Origin: Tigriopus japonicus
Taxonomy: Eukaryota; Arthropoda; Copepoda; Harpacticoida; Harpacticidae
DNA: 64,000 nucleotides
NCBI GenBank assembly: GCA_010645155.1
Contig: CM021322.1
Location: 569,141 to 633,140, forward strand
Reading direction: 5' to 3'
The position numbers were made by a program, and so were the translations under genes. Below are positions 1-11,865 of this stretch, piece after piece. Numbering within the stretch: position 1 is the stretch's first letter; every line of letters begins with the position of its first letter. The notes beneath the pieces were generated by a model. The model saw nothing but the letters and a program-made list of their open reading frames with translations, searched no databases and had not been told where the DNA came from.

Positions 1-552
1 GAAAGAAGAAAAACAAGAGTTTCGACCAACCTAGCTCAAGAGAGAGTCAGACAACCAATCTCACACCTAACTGATAAGAGATAAGACAAAGGACAATGAA
101 GAACAAATCCTCAAATATGGAAGAAAAAAATTGGACAAAAACGATAAAAGAATGATTAAAATCGCTAATCAAGACAAATTAATTTGCCAGTATAACTAAG
201 AATGTAAGTATGAAAAGGACATTAAAAACGACAATATAGAACTTAGGAACTAAAGGAAACCTGAAAAAAAAGACACACAAAGAAAAGATATTAAGAAAAA
301 TAAAAATAAACTGAAAATAGAGGAGAATACGAAAAGAGTACGACAAAATGTGTTAAAGATAGAAATAAAGTAGTAAGAGAAAGAAGAGAAAGGCAAATAA
401 ATATGCAAAAATGGCTTACCTTGGATCCAAACGACCACTACACAACACAACACAGCACTAAGTCTAAACCGGCCCGTAATTCATGAGCAACGCAAAAGAC
501 GTGTGCTCACGACGACAGACGAGAAGAGACTGAAAAATTTGATTCGAGTTAC
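1..552. other. AP-3 beta 3' intron/flank, A-rich, no exon found
   Basis: This stretch follows the last recognised AP-3 beta exon (minus strand) and should hold its intron. It is purine/A-rich on the plus strand. I looked for the remaining beta-appendage exon(s) on the minus strand and found no segment resembling the family C terminus, so the gene probably continues beyond position 1. Confidence 0.5.
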
Positions 553-3500
553 CTGAAAACATCTGCCACTGGCCACGAGACTGAACTTGGCACCTTGAGT
601 GGTGTCGTTAAAGTCAATTCCAACGCTCGTAACCGCCGATTGCCCCGGATCCAAGGAAGCAATCCCGGGAAATTCTTTCAAAGACATCCCTGGAGCCATT
701 TGCTTGGCTCCCACTTTAATATCGATCAACTCGGCATCCCCCAAGTTACTAATTGAGAGCTCGATATTGCACATGCGTGCAGAATATAGGAGAGATGATC
801 GGGTGAACCGATAAGATACTTGAAGACCTCCGGAAGACATCTTGCTCAAAAGTTGATGGGTTTTCGTGGGATAGAAACTGACTTCCGCGTCACTCAAGGA
901 TCCAACCACAGTCTTGGGATTAGCTGGAGTCGATGGAGATAAGAATCCACCCATTGATGGAGTTAACATGGGCGTGTCAATGGCTGGAGGGGCCTCGCTC
1001 AGATCTAGTAAAAGGTCAAGATTGCTTGGAGGAACCGGCGAATTTTTGCCCCGAGCAGATGGGAGCTTTTCTTCTTCCGACGAATTACCTTCGGACGAAG
1101 AAGTGTCATCAGAGGAAGATTCAGAAGAGCTTTCAGTTGCCTCCATATCTTTTCTCTGAATTTGCCCGTTTTCGCCATTGACGGCAGGCCTTTCGGCTGT
1201 TTTCAGCGTCCTAATGGACGAATCTCCATGGTCAGATTCGTCATCGGATGAAGATGATTCGGAAGAACCACTGCCCGATGAAGAGGACGATGAATCAGAG
1301 GTTCCCGATTCACCATCGGACTCGGAATAGAACGCAGATTTCTTCTTCAACTTGTCCAAGCTCTTTTCCCACGGATTGGGAGCTTTTATGGGTTCTACGT
1401 TTCGAAGGGATGAATCTGGTGCTACATCCGGGAAATTCGGCAGATCTTGATATCCATTGGCTCGAATATTAAGAAAGTGAGACAACGATCCCAGCTGATA
1501 GACCTGCCGATCCTTGAACTTGGATTCCGTTATGGGAGGTGGTTTCGTGGCCAGGAAAATGTTCTTGGCATGAAGAAGTAACTTGTTAGTCTCATGTCCG
1601 GGAGGAGGGAAGACAAAAACCCTCATGAATCGTGCTCTATCACGGATGTCGTAGTTTTGATCGTATCTGGCCAAGTTAAACACATACTGCGCAATCAGCT
1701 TGGTTTGTCCTGGATTCGTGAGACAGAGCTTGACTGCCAAGTTCAGGATTTGCATCTTGACCTCAGGTGTCTCGTTAACAAACGATTTGGCCATTTTCCT
1801 CAGCACATCGGGAGCGATCTTGGGCACTCGTTGGCAATACTCGCCCAAAACCCAAACAATGGCAGCTCTGGCGGCTGGGACCTGAATGGAGTCCACCAGT
1901 TTTGCCATGTGAGTAATGATCTCCTTATGATCACCCGTTTGACTTTGCAATAGCTTCTTGATGACCACGACAGATTCTGCCACTACGGCTTGGTCCCGAT
2001 TCGAAAGAAGATGCACCAATCCATTGAGGCACGTGTCAGTGACCTCATCAATAGTCGAAGCACATCGACCAATCGCTTGAATTGTGGCAGCAATACAAAA
2101 TTTGTCCTAAAATGACCGACAACAGACATATAACAACACAGCAACTGAAAGTAATTGGTCATCTTGATTTTCAACTTACTTGAGACGTTATGTAAGATTG
2201 GAACTCACGGAGAATGATTCCAATATTCCCCGCGTTGGCCAAGTTAGTGATGATTTCCAGTTTCAAGATCTTGATATGAGTCGGATCGGAGCTTCGAACA
2301 AAAAAGTTCCTCAGATGAGGCTCGAACATATTGTTCCTGACCTTGGACGACGTCATGGAAGCAATACAATTCAGAACTACGGCCTGGATCTCTTTGTGAG
2401 ACCTTAAAAGACGAATCAGCGCCTTAGCCACAACCTTAGGGAAGAAATGAAACATTTTCTAATGAAGAAACTCTCCCTGAATGACAAAGCCAAATTGAAC
2501 CCATCAAAAAGGTACTCACTTGCACCTCCGCTTTGGGTGCCGTATGGTGATAAAGTTGAGCCGTGGCCATCACGACAGAGGCATTCCGACTTTGAAGCAG
2601 GGGTTTTGTGCTCCGAAACAACAACCGATGATCGGGGTCCATTTTGGGACGCGATCGTTTCTTGGCCGATTCCTGGTTGGAACCGGCCTTTTTGCGATCC
2701 TCCTCATCAGAGCTGGCGTAAAAGTCCCGAGAGTCCTCTTCAAACTCGTCAAACTCATCTCCGGCATTGGGATCCAAGAACTGAGTTCGAGCATATCGGG
2801 TCAACATGCCGATTATGACGACCTGACCCCACTCCTCAACATCCACCAATAGATTACACAACTTACGGAAGTTCTTATGGATAAGCTCAATTCGCTCAGG
2901 GCAGACCTAATAATCAGATTGAATCGTTCAGAACCATCTTTTTCTCGTCTCCAACGCCTTTCAATCAAAATATTACCTCTTCAAAGGCCATGACGGCCGA
3001 ACCCACCACCAAAGTAGTCCGATCTCCCAACAATTTCTCGATGATGTTGACCAACTCATCCTTTTGTTCGGGATCCAAGCTGTATAATTTGGGAATGGCA
3101 TGAGCAGCGGTCTTTCTCACAAAGGCCGACATATCCACGGCCGAATCACGAATGGCTAGCATCATGATGGGCACGATCATGGTGACTCGAATGGACGAGA
3201 GCACCCGCAAAGCCGAGGCCCGGATCAACTGATTCGGATCCTTGAGAGCTCGTTGGAACGTGGAAATGGACAAAAGCGCCACATCCTGTTGCTCCTCGGC
3301 ATATCGCGTTAAATACACGTACACCAACTTCTTGATCTGTAATGTTAATCATAAGTCTGGTAAAAATAAAAAAATATGATGAATATGTGACAGAATAAGA
3401 ACAATGTTAGTGAAACCATCAGTAATAATTCTAAAAATGTACTTTTTCTGAGTTCATTTTGCCTATTAACAAAACTTGGTCAAAAAGCCATCCTTTTTTG

Positions 3501-4574
3501 TTCATCTTTGAAAGTTAATAGTTAATGTTAACCCAATCTGAGAACATTTTCTGCATTAAACATTTGAAGTCAGCGGACTTTTAACTTAAAAACTCCTTAA
3601 GAAGTTCATCTCTCCGGGTACACTAAGATTATGGATAAAATCTTTTGCTGACCAAAAAATGATCTTGTCCGAGAAGCACTGAATTTACTGGAGTGGGAGG
3701 CTTAGAATGGATGGTGATTTTGAGTATGATCAGTTCCATTGCGTTTTGCTGCAAATGAGACTTGACTTACGTTGGGTCGACTAAATATTTCAATTTCCAA
3801 CTCAATCGAACATCGGAGTGAAAAGTTATCCCGTACCTTCCGCGAGAGGGCAGCTTACTTTAAAGTGGGAAAACAATTACGACAAGAGGCTTACTTACTA
3901 GTTCATGCTCAGTAAGTATAATTGGCAGTCAAAAGTTCTGTCTGGCCCAAGTTCAGTACAATGTTGGATTGAGCTGACAATTCAAATGCCTTATCAATCC
4001 AACATCAGCCGGGTCTCAGTTGCAGCCAAGCGTAATTGATTTGATCCTACTAAAGTCCTCATTCTCATGGCTGGCCTCCTATCCAGAAAATTCAGCGCTT
4101 CTCGTCTTGTGCAACGACTATCTCTCATCGATGAAAGCGGCTACTCAGTGGTTGGTGTCTCCTCTCCTCAGCTACCTCAATGTTCTTGGACACGACGTTC
4201 TTGACGACGGCGGGAAAGAGATCGGAGGCGTCTTTGCCTCTGGCCACCATGTGAATGATCCGTTTCATGGCCTCCAATTTGAGCGAATCCTTGTTGGAAT
4301 CCAGCATCTGTTTCAAGTCCTCGTGCTTCTTGAAGCCATCCGCGTGAAAAATGGAGGCACCCGAGGCCGGATCCATCTCTACGGCCTCCATGACCCCACT
4401 CTGAGAGCCCAACCCTCCACTGGCGATACTCGAGCTAGAGGCCACCATGGCCATGGAACCGGATGACGAGGGTTGATGATGAGGACCCCCGCCCCCGCCA
4501 CCTCCGTCGCTGTAGCTTTGGTGGTAACTCGCCTGAGACGAGGATTGGGCCATACCCCCGGTGAACTTGGACAT
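553..4574 (-). CDS. AP3B: AP-3 complex subunit beta (partial, 3' end missing)
   Basis: Large subunit of the AP-3 adaptor, which sorts cargo from endosomes to lysosome-related organelles. Exons, all joined in phase 0: 4574-4176, 3336-2977, 2906-2520, 2434-2180, 2106-553, giving 985 codons. Residues from about 60 to 620 are the alpha-helical adaptin trunk, with family blocks such as [28 protein letters not shown] and [11 protein letters not shown]. An acidic Ser-rich hinge follows (runs of S/D/E around 1080-1330), with a clathrin-box-like LLLDL (about 995-1020), then the start of the AP3B C-terminal domain up to SGRCFQ. The donor at 552 shows at least one further exon; vertebrate homologues are about 1,080-1,090 residues, so roughly 100 are missing. 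The start is the ATG at 4572-4574 (MSKFTGG); an upstream in-frame TTG at 4589 is not a start. An unusual Gly/Ser/His-rich stretch precedes the trunk. Identity is near certain; beta1 versus beta2 is not resolvable. Confidence 0.93.
3337..4175 (-). other. AP-3 beta intron 1
   Basis: An 839-bp intron, bounded by GAG|GTAGCT at 4176 and ACAG|ATCAAG at 3336. I see no second coding element in it. Confidence 0.8.
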
Positions 4575-5700
4575 AGCCTTCACACTCAAGGGTGCATATG
4601 CAATCTGGGAACTGGGAAGGCTGGCTCTATATCTATCGGTCGGTCACTTGGTCACTTTGGGACACTTGTCGGAGTTAGAGTTGTCTGTGGTTAGGGGCAG
4701 GGTTGCCGGGTCTTCAACGGCTCTTATTGCCAGATTTGCCATCAAACTTCGACACCTCATTTGAAAAATCGTCAGATTTTCGCCAATTTTTTTACAAACA
4801 ACCTTATTTACATGAATAGTCAATCATGCTGAAGTAATTGGGTCTCGGTCTCGTGACGTCATGTGATGACGTGGACAGCCGGTTACGTGACCTCAACAGA
4901 AAAAGTAGGACATTGTTCTGAATTCAATGCCATGATTTCTGACAAAAACTGCTTTATCTCACTCAATTGTGTTGTTCAAGGCCTAATGACTTAGTCAAAA
5001 AGTACCAATGTGGTTTGGTTGAATTTTTGAAGTTGCTAACTCTCAATTCTAATCCAAATTAGGCAGACAAATTTTCAAGAAAATGATTTAAATAATTTTT
5101 GAGAGGGATAGATTGTCCATTCCAGTCAGAGTTGGGGTAATTATTTGGTGCAATGTAATAAATTACAATGAAAATTGTTTCCTCAAAAAATCTAATTCAC
5201 AATAACATTGTCTGAAAGATAAATTGACTTCAATGGACTTCAAAATTATGGGGATCAAGCAGATTTTATTTTGTTGCACTTTTTGGCAAAATTCTATTGA
5301 CTGAGACTCTTTTGTCAATATTGAATTTGATTTATTCTCAGTTATATGCTTAAGTGAGTTTGATTTTATCTATTTTCTTTTCTTTTGACACATCAGCATA
5401 TTTGGCAAGTTTTGTTTTTCCTACTGTGGTTAAAAACTGTTGTTTATGTGTTTTTTCACTTCCGAGTCGGAGTCAGTCAGGTTGCTGGTTTTGGGGAAGC
5501 CTGTCGGCCACTTTTGGCCACTTTTTTGAAGCCTTCGGCCACTTACGGCTCGGCCACAAAATGAAATACAAAAATGGCGTTTAAGCCTAAAACTGAAATC
5601 GAGCCTTCAAATTTTTTTCGTAAAAAATTAAAAAAGCTAGAAATATTTGAATCATTCAGTTTTTCACCAAAAAATAGGAAACATTTTTTCTGAAAACTAA
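4575..5700. other. Intergenic, upstream of AP-3 beta
   Basis: Presumed 5' flank and promoter of the AP-3 beta gene. AT-rich with no recognisable coding exon. The only pattern seen is repetition of GGCCAC around 5507-5552 in a short GC-richer patch. Confidence 0.4.
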
Positions 5701-6245
5701 TGAGAAATGCAGGGGATGGTTAGTGTGATCTCTTCAAAAATCTTATCTCGGGCGGATGAAAGAAGAGAAAAGGCTTGTTTGGCAACAGTGGGTGGCTCGT
5801 GAGAATTTGAGCAGTTTAAGGCTTTTCGCAATTTACAGACCGCCCTTGTGAATTAGATGCCATGAAAAATGTCGAATTGCAAGTTTGAACACCTTTGGTT
5901 AGGATTTTGGAAAAAATGCACACTTTATTTGCTCGTTCTTGCACGAGAAAATTCTCAACAAAAGGCCACTTTTTTGGGTAAGTACAAGTGTAGGTGATGT
6001 TATAAGCACTGATTTGTATTGTAAAGCTCCAAAACCATCAAGGTACCTAACAAAATGCCGTGTTTTGTACGTGTTTCTCTTCAATATCAAAGTTTTTTTT
6101 TTAAGTGCTTGCCATTTTTTAATTAAAAGAATTTTTTTGCAAATTCTTACAAAATCGAGAGTCAAAATGTCCAAACTTGCAATTCGACATTTTTTGTAGC
6201 ATCTAAGTCATAAGGGCGGTCTGTAAAATGCGAAAACCCTTGCAC

Positions 6246-6678
6246 TAGTGATGGACCGAAAGCGCTTTCGGCCGAAATTTCGGTTTCGGTTTCGGTTATG
6301 CCTACCGAAATCGAAAGCAGACAAGCACTATATAAAATGGAGTTTGACAACAAAATCGAAAAAAAATTGGTCCAAAAACCTTTGTAATTTAAGTTTTAAG
6401 ATTTTTCAAAATTTGCGACTACCCAACATCAAACACATTCTATTTTTTAAGGCGGATTTTGCATTTGAACAATTTTGTAAACAGTGAACACTGCTTTCGG
6501 TTTCGGTTTCGGTTAAGCCCTCTTTCGGCCGAAACTTTCGGTTTCGGTTAAGCCCTCTTTCGGCCGAAACTTTCGGTTTCGGTTAAGCCCTCTTTCGGCC
6601 GAAACTTTCGGTTTCGGTTAAGCCCTCTTTCGGCCGAAACTTTCGGTTTCGGTTATGTGCCCTTTCGGTCCATCACTA
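6246..6678. mobile_element. Non-autonomous hAT element, 433 bp, with internal tandem repeats
   Basis: Begins TAGTGATGGACCGAAAG and ends with its inverse CTTTCGGTCCATCACTA, flanked by a perfect 8-bp duplication CCTTGCAC (6238-6245 and 6679-6686). TAG..TG-type termini with 8-bp target duplications are typical of hAT transposons. No transposase is encoded. Its right third is a 35-bp tandem repeat. Confidence 0.88.
6491..6655. repeat. Tandem repeat, 35-bp unit, about 4 copies
   Basis: The unit starts CTTTCGGTTTCGGTTAAGCC and ends CTCTTTCGGCCGAAA. It is repeated almost without change and is built from the shorter motif TTTCGG/CCGAAA, so each unit can also fold on itself. It lies wholly inside the hAT element. 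Confidence 0.9.
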
Positions 6679-6787
6679 CCTTGCACTGACCAAAATCTTA
6701 CATTGACGAACAAGCCTTTTCTCTTCTTTCATCCGCCCGCGATAAGATTTTTGAAGCGATCACTTGAACCTCTCCCTGCATGCCTCA

Positions 6788-7224
6788 TTGTATCAAAATA
6801 GTGCAGATTTCAATTCCCTCAACATTTGGCCTAATCTCCCAAATAACATTCATTCCATGGTCCTTTAAAATTTGTATCCAGTAGGTAGAAAAATTTCCAA
6901 ACACAATGAGGTATGTTTCAGATCCAGAAAACTAAATGAATTTGTTTTTCAGTTGCTAGGATGTTCCAGTTTGACTGGTCCATTTTTGACTTGCTTACTA
7001 TTTGGGGATTTTATTGATAAAATGAAAACAAAAGTGTCTTCCAAAAGAGGGTTTCTTCTAAAGGTATTTCAAATTCTAAAAAAATCAATATATCAAAGTG
7101 TGAAATATTGCAGAGTGCCAAGTTTTGGGACACAATCTGATCATTTCAAATCCATGTACACCTATACGGTATCGTAACCAATCAAACATAGAAAAAAAGC
7201 TGAACCCAATGAACCCTGAACAAA
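6788..7224. other. Intergenic, nothing recognised
   Basis: AT-rich spacer between two foldback elements. No coding or RNA signal seen. Confidence 0.4.
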
Positions 7225-7535
7225 ATTTCAGCTGATTCCACAAAATAAGCGCCTCTTGCGGTCAGATTGAGACATAGTTGCCAGCTAATGAGTGTGTTTT
7301 AATGCCACTCGTTGGCAAACCATTCAAGGTTTTCTTGAAATCAACATTTCTCCGAAATGTACGATTTTGATAACAAAATGCCATTGCAAAGAAATGTAAG
7401 CATCTAAGGATAAATCTTTTTCTCCAAAGTTTTGCCAAAAGTGGCATTAAAAACCACTCTCTAGCTGGGAACTATGTCTCAATACGACCGCAAGAGGCGC
7501 TTATTTTGTGGAATCAGCTCAAATTTTGATCAAGG
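7225..7535. mobile_element. Small foldback MITE, about 310 bp
   Basis: Arms 7225-7300 and 7440-7535 are inverted copies. The left contains GATTCCACAAAATAAGCGCC and CTTGCGGTCAGATTGAGACATAG, and the right contains GGCGCTTATTTTGTGGAATC preceded by CTATGTCTCAATACGACCGCAAG. No clear target duplication and no protein. Confidence 0.8.
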
Positions 7536-7948
7536 TTAATTTGAGCAAATTTGGCAACACTTCGCATTTCTGAAAAGTGAATAGTACAGTAGGAGTGAGT
7601 GAGGAGCGTGAGGAGGAGAAAACGGAGAAAACACAGAGGAGACACATCATGAGATCGACAGGGTTGCCAGATTACGTGGAGCGAGAATAGTACCTAAAAA
7701 GAAAAAAAAACGAACAAAGAATGGGCCTTACACATTCAGCGCAGAATTAGGGAGGAATTGAAATAACAATAACAATTTCCATTGAAAAAGCCATGGTTAT
7801 TGGTAATGTTTTTTTAACTTAATACATTTTGGAGCCATGTACAGTAGGGATGTGCTCTAGGATGTGGCTTGATGCTGATTTTCAATCTTTTGGCTGCTGA
7901 TGCTAAGTCACAACACGATCTTGCATTGGAATGGAATCAGAATGGCAT

Positions 7949-8668
7949 TAGTGATGTGACTTGGGCAAGTAATGAGTCATCACAGACACCCCAAGCACAA
8001 GTTGTTGACAAGCATTACTTGGGCAATACACCAATACACTTGGCAAGCTCAAGGAACATTGGAAGATGCAGTTGCCGGCAGTTGCTCTTAGAAGATTTCA
8101 GATGCTTGCAGTGTGACTTAGAAGAAAAGAATGTCAAGTTGCATTTTCAATGATCTTTTGACCTTAATAATTTAGCAATAAACAGTGGAAGTGAAACAAA
8201 AAATATTTTGATTTGGATAGCATTTGCAAAACCATGTTTTTTCTTTAGTTTCCGTTCTAAGCCACACATGAATACACTTTTCGGGCCAATCAAGAATGAG
8301 ATTTAACAGTCACACTTGGGAACAAGCTCGGTCACTCAGAGTTGCTAGAAAAAAATATAAGATGCCAACTCTTTTTTTTTTTTTTGAAATATTCTCAAAA
8401 GCTTTTACATTTCTCGATACAAAAGCTTTGAATTGTGTATTTTCATCTAAAAATCCATCCTAACAAGGGCATGGGCCCTGTTTCGCTGAAACTTTCTGGT
8501 TAATTGAAATTCTGATGCCGAAGGTTTAGTCTTCATTCCTAGCAAATTTGGCAAACCTGTAAGGTGGGAAAAATACTTGTACAGGCACCCAAGGAGACCC
8601 AAGTTTCGGCAAGTCCAAGGTACTGTACCGGACCGCTTGCCCAAGCTCCTGTTTGCCTCCCATCACTA
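7949..8668. mobile_element. hAT-type non-autonomous element, copy A (720 bp)
   Basis: Starts TAGTGATG and ends CATCACTA, with a perfect 8-bp duplication AATGGCAT at 7941-7948 and 8669-8676. Subterminal CTTGGGCAAG motifs occur in inverted orientation near both ends. The whole sequence is present in opposite orientation at 10927-11642. The 65-codon open frame on the minus strand (8447-8644) has no known domain and is best seen as a by-product. Confidence 0.9.
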
Positions 8669-8676
8669 AATGGCAT

Positions 8677-10340
8677 CAAGCTTTTTTGCTGATATGGGCC
8701 TCTGAACAAGGTCCTTAAGGTGACTGCCTCAGTGCTGTCTTATAGTCCTTGGTTGAATGAATAAATAATTAAGAAGACAAAATATTTTTTTAGACTCTCG
8801 TTTGAGAATAAAACTTGATTTGTTGTGTATTTGAAAGTATTGAAGATATAAAACCACATGAATAACATCCAGCTGTGGCATGAGAATGCGATCTTGTCAT
8901 TACTCAGCCACACTTGTCACATACATTGAAAGGTTTACCAATCGCAGGCATGCCACTTTTCCCCATTAATAACTTTTTGCTTTGCCAATTCACTTGACTT
9001 CTTCATCCTGGCAATTCAAATGTTTAGCTTGTCCCATACAAATGGAATGTATCATTTCTTATTTGCAATGTGTTTCATGATTTTAAGATGTTTGTCACTT
9101 CATTGTCCAAGTCTTCTTAACAAAAAGTATATTTGGCTCAAGATATCATAAATTTGGCAAAGCTATCATCAGACCACAAGAACGTGTATCCCATTTGTAC
9201 CTTAAAATACTTTCGAGTGACCAAGTTACGAATTCATATCCATCACCATGTTGTCAATTGACTTGGCCTTTGCAACGTGAATTTTGATTTCACCTTTAAG
9301 CTTTTGCATCAATCAATTTGCATCATATGTTCCTCAAAACCAGGTTTCTAAAAGATTGAAGTGCTACTGGTTACTGCTGTTACATCAGGAAATATCCCTA
9401 ACAAAATATGGCACGGGAGACAATGCAAATAAACATAGTTGAACCTATATTGGATACATACATTTTGATTTCCGAAATTTTCGTTGTTTATTTCATATTT
9501 CAAATGCTTGTAGTAGTTTTACCACTGAAAGGAAAATAAAGAACAAAAATAGTGAGCATGACTGGTGAACCACATACAGTGCACGTACAGATGTTAGTTG
9601 GTAAATATTATATGTATTCCTACTAAATGTTAGAGAATGGTAACTATCTAAAACTTCTCCACAGATGTAGCGTTTGTAGATTGCATTCAAAGATTGAGTG
9701 GTGCCTCCAGAACGATGAAGCGATCGAGAGAATCAATTCGTGAAGTGACGGGGAAGGATACCGGAACGTCGTCAAAAATTGAAAGAATTAGCCCGTTGAA
9801 ACAATCTGATCTAATTTTTGATTCCAACAGTCAATGGCCGGAGAGATTCTTGAGTAAGGCAGCGAGGGGGTAGATTTGCGTCAGGAGATATGCGGTGTCA
9901 TTGTTCAAGAAAAGGGATTTTCGAGGCATCTTTCAGATACTTCAGAAAACGGCGTAGAGGGTCTTCCCATGTGGACTTTGAAATTTTCGCTTTTTCAATG
10001 TTTACTTTCAACGGAACTTGATCCTCATCTCTGCAGACAGGGTTGCCAGATTATGGAAGAGCCAAAGGACGGCAAAGTCATATTTAGACCTAAAAATCAT
10101 GTTGCCAAAATTTCTACTTAAGTGACACTGGTAAATCTTGAATTGCTCTTCAAAGAGACATCCAACGACAGTTTTAATGAAAATGTTAAGTTGTGAAAGC
10201 ATTTGCATTTCTGTCAATTCAGAGTGTTTTTTTGAGATTTGGTCTTTATGATTTGAATGTCGCAGCACTAATCACATTATTTTTCTTGTCACACGTCTTC
10301 CTTCCCTGAACAACCTCAAGCCATTTTTAAAAGCCAGATG
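8677..10340. other. Intergenic, nothing recognised
   Basis: Between hAT copy A and the next repeat cluster. AT-rich, short open frames only, no homology recognised. The GGTTGCCAGATTA motif at about 10041 also occurs at about 7664, hinting at older repeat debris. Confidence 0.35.
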
Positions 10341-10549
10341 ACTTGAAAACGACATTCTTCCATTGGATATTGATTTTGTTTGGCACTAATTATGCTTTAA
10401 ATCCATCACTAATTATAAAACAATTAGGTATGTACGATCAGCCATGGGATTTTGCGCTATCAAAGCCATATAAATTTTCAAGTGAAATTGGCGGCGCTGA
10501 ATCAGCTGAAAATGAATCAAGCATGCTCGATGCTTTCCGAGGCTGCATT

Positions 10550-10866
10550 GCAGGAAGCATTGGCATTACTGATGGAGTTCAATCTGATTTCAATCTGTTC
10601 AATCATTTTTTGCGCGCGCAACGTCGTCGTGACTGCCGATTCACGCAAAACACTACACTTGTTACTTCTCTGAAAAATGCGTTCGTTCATAGAGAAAATC
10701 CAAAAGGTGACCCTGTTTTTGAAGACTTCAAACCAGGGGTGCCATCAAGATCAAGCAAAGTTTTTACTCACTACTTTTGCATTGGATCAATGGCATTGAT
10801 GGGAGCCCTAAAAGATTGAACAGATTGAAATCAGATTGAATCCCATCACTAATTGGCATCGATGCC
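10550..10866. repeat. Inverted repeat, arms about 50 bp
   Basis: A segment at about 10560-10605 (TTCAATCTGATTTCAATCTG) is inverted at about 10806-10860 (CAGATTGAAATCAGATTGAA), followed by CCCATCACTA like the hAT ends. Probably a degraded MITE. Confidence 0.6.
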
Positions 10867-10926
10867 ATCAAGCCAGTCAGCTTGTTTTACATCACTAATG
10901 TACAGCACGTTGCGATTACCTCAAAC

Positions 10927-11642
10927 TAGTGATGGGAGGCAAACAGGAGCTTGGGCAAGCGGTCCGGTACAGTACCTTGGACTTGCCGAAACTTGGGTCT
11001 ACTTGGGTGCCTGTACAAGTATTTTTCCCACCTTACAGGTTTGCCAAATTTGCTAGGAATGAAGACAAAACCTTCGGCATCAGAATTTCAATTAACCAAA
11101 AAGTTTCAGCGAAATAGGGCCCATGCCCTTGTTAGGATGGATTTTTGATGAAAATACACAATTCAAAGCTTTTGTATCGAGAAATGCAAAAGCTTTTGAG
11201 AATATTTAAAAAAAAAAAGAGTTGGCATCTTATATTTTTTTTCTAGCAACTTTGAGTGACCGAGCTTGTTCCCAAGTGTGACTGTTAAATCTCATTCTTG
11301 ATTGGCCCGAAAAGTGTATTCATGTGTGGCTTACAACGGAAACTAAAGAAAAAACATGGTTTTGCAAATGCTATCCAAATCAAAATATTTTTTGTTTCAC
11401 TTCCACTGTTTATTGCTAAATTATTAAGGTCAAAAGATCATTGAAAATGCAACTTGACATTCTTTTCTTCTAAGTCACACTGCAAGCATCTTAACTCTTC
11501 AAAGAGCAACTGCCGGCAACTGCATCTTCCAATGTTCATTGAGCTTGGGAAGTGTATTGGTGTATTGCCCAAGTAATGCTTGTCAACAACTTGTGCTTGG
11601 GGTGTCTGTGATGACTCATTACTTGCCCAAGTCACATCACTA
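10927..11642. mobile_element. hAT-type non-autonomous element, copy B (716 bp)
   Basis: Inverted copy of the element at 7949-8668. Starts TAGTGATGGGAGG and ends CACATCACTA, with a perfect 8-bp duplication CCTCAAAC at 10919-10926 and 11643-11650. Translations of matching stretches in A and B differ at only a few positions, so the insertions are recent. No transposase is encoded. Confidence 0.9.
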
Positions 11643-11865
11643 CCTCAAACCACTTTGAAACGTGACAAATGCCATGTAGGCCCCTCAAAACTTGTTATGA
11701 CAGGTTTTAGTGGCTGACATAAATTATAAAAAAACTATTTTAAAAGGACCCATTCAACTATAAAACCAATGCGCAAGTTGTAAAGAGAATACTTTATTTC
11801 GTCTTTGTATGAGTTACTTTCATGGGTCGCTCTTGGGCAAAGCAGTGCTTAGCCCAAGATGGTGC

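Larger units (their letters stand above)
5701..6787. mobile_element. Foldback (palindromic) MITE carrying a nested hAT element
   Basis: The left arm 5701-5890 reappears inverted as 6165-6245 plus 6687-6787. Matching blocks include a 28-base segment at about 5745-5785 ending AAAAGGCTTGTTTG versus CAAACAAGCCTTTT-like sequence at 6705-6735, and ACAGACCGCCCTT (5836) versus AAGGGCGGTCTGT (6212). The right arm is interrupted by the hAT insertion at 6246-6678. Without it the element is about 650 bp, with a short loop (about 5891-6164). No transposase is visible, so it is non-autonomous. Confidence 0.8.

Noticed and set aside
4575..4589. Upstream extension of AP-3 beta to 4589
   Set aside because: The codon there is TTG; the ATG at 4574 is used.
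6491..6655. Regular 35-bp repeats, CRISPR-like in spacing
   Set aside because: No unique spacers, inside a hAT element, and the genome is eukaryotic.
8447..8644. 65-codon frame identical but for one residue in both hAT copies
   Set aside because: Identity follows from the recent DNA copies; no sign of a protein-level constraint.
10343..10819. 158-codon frame in the repeat cluster
   Set aside because: It overlaps an inverted repeat and matches no family.
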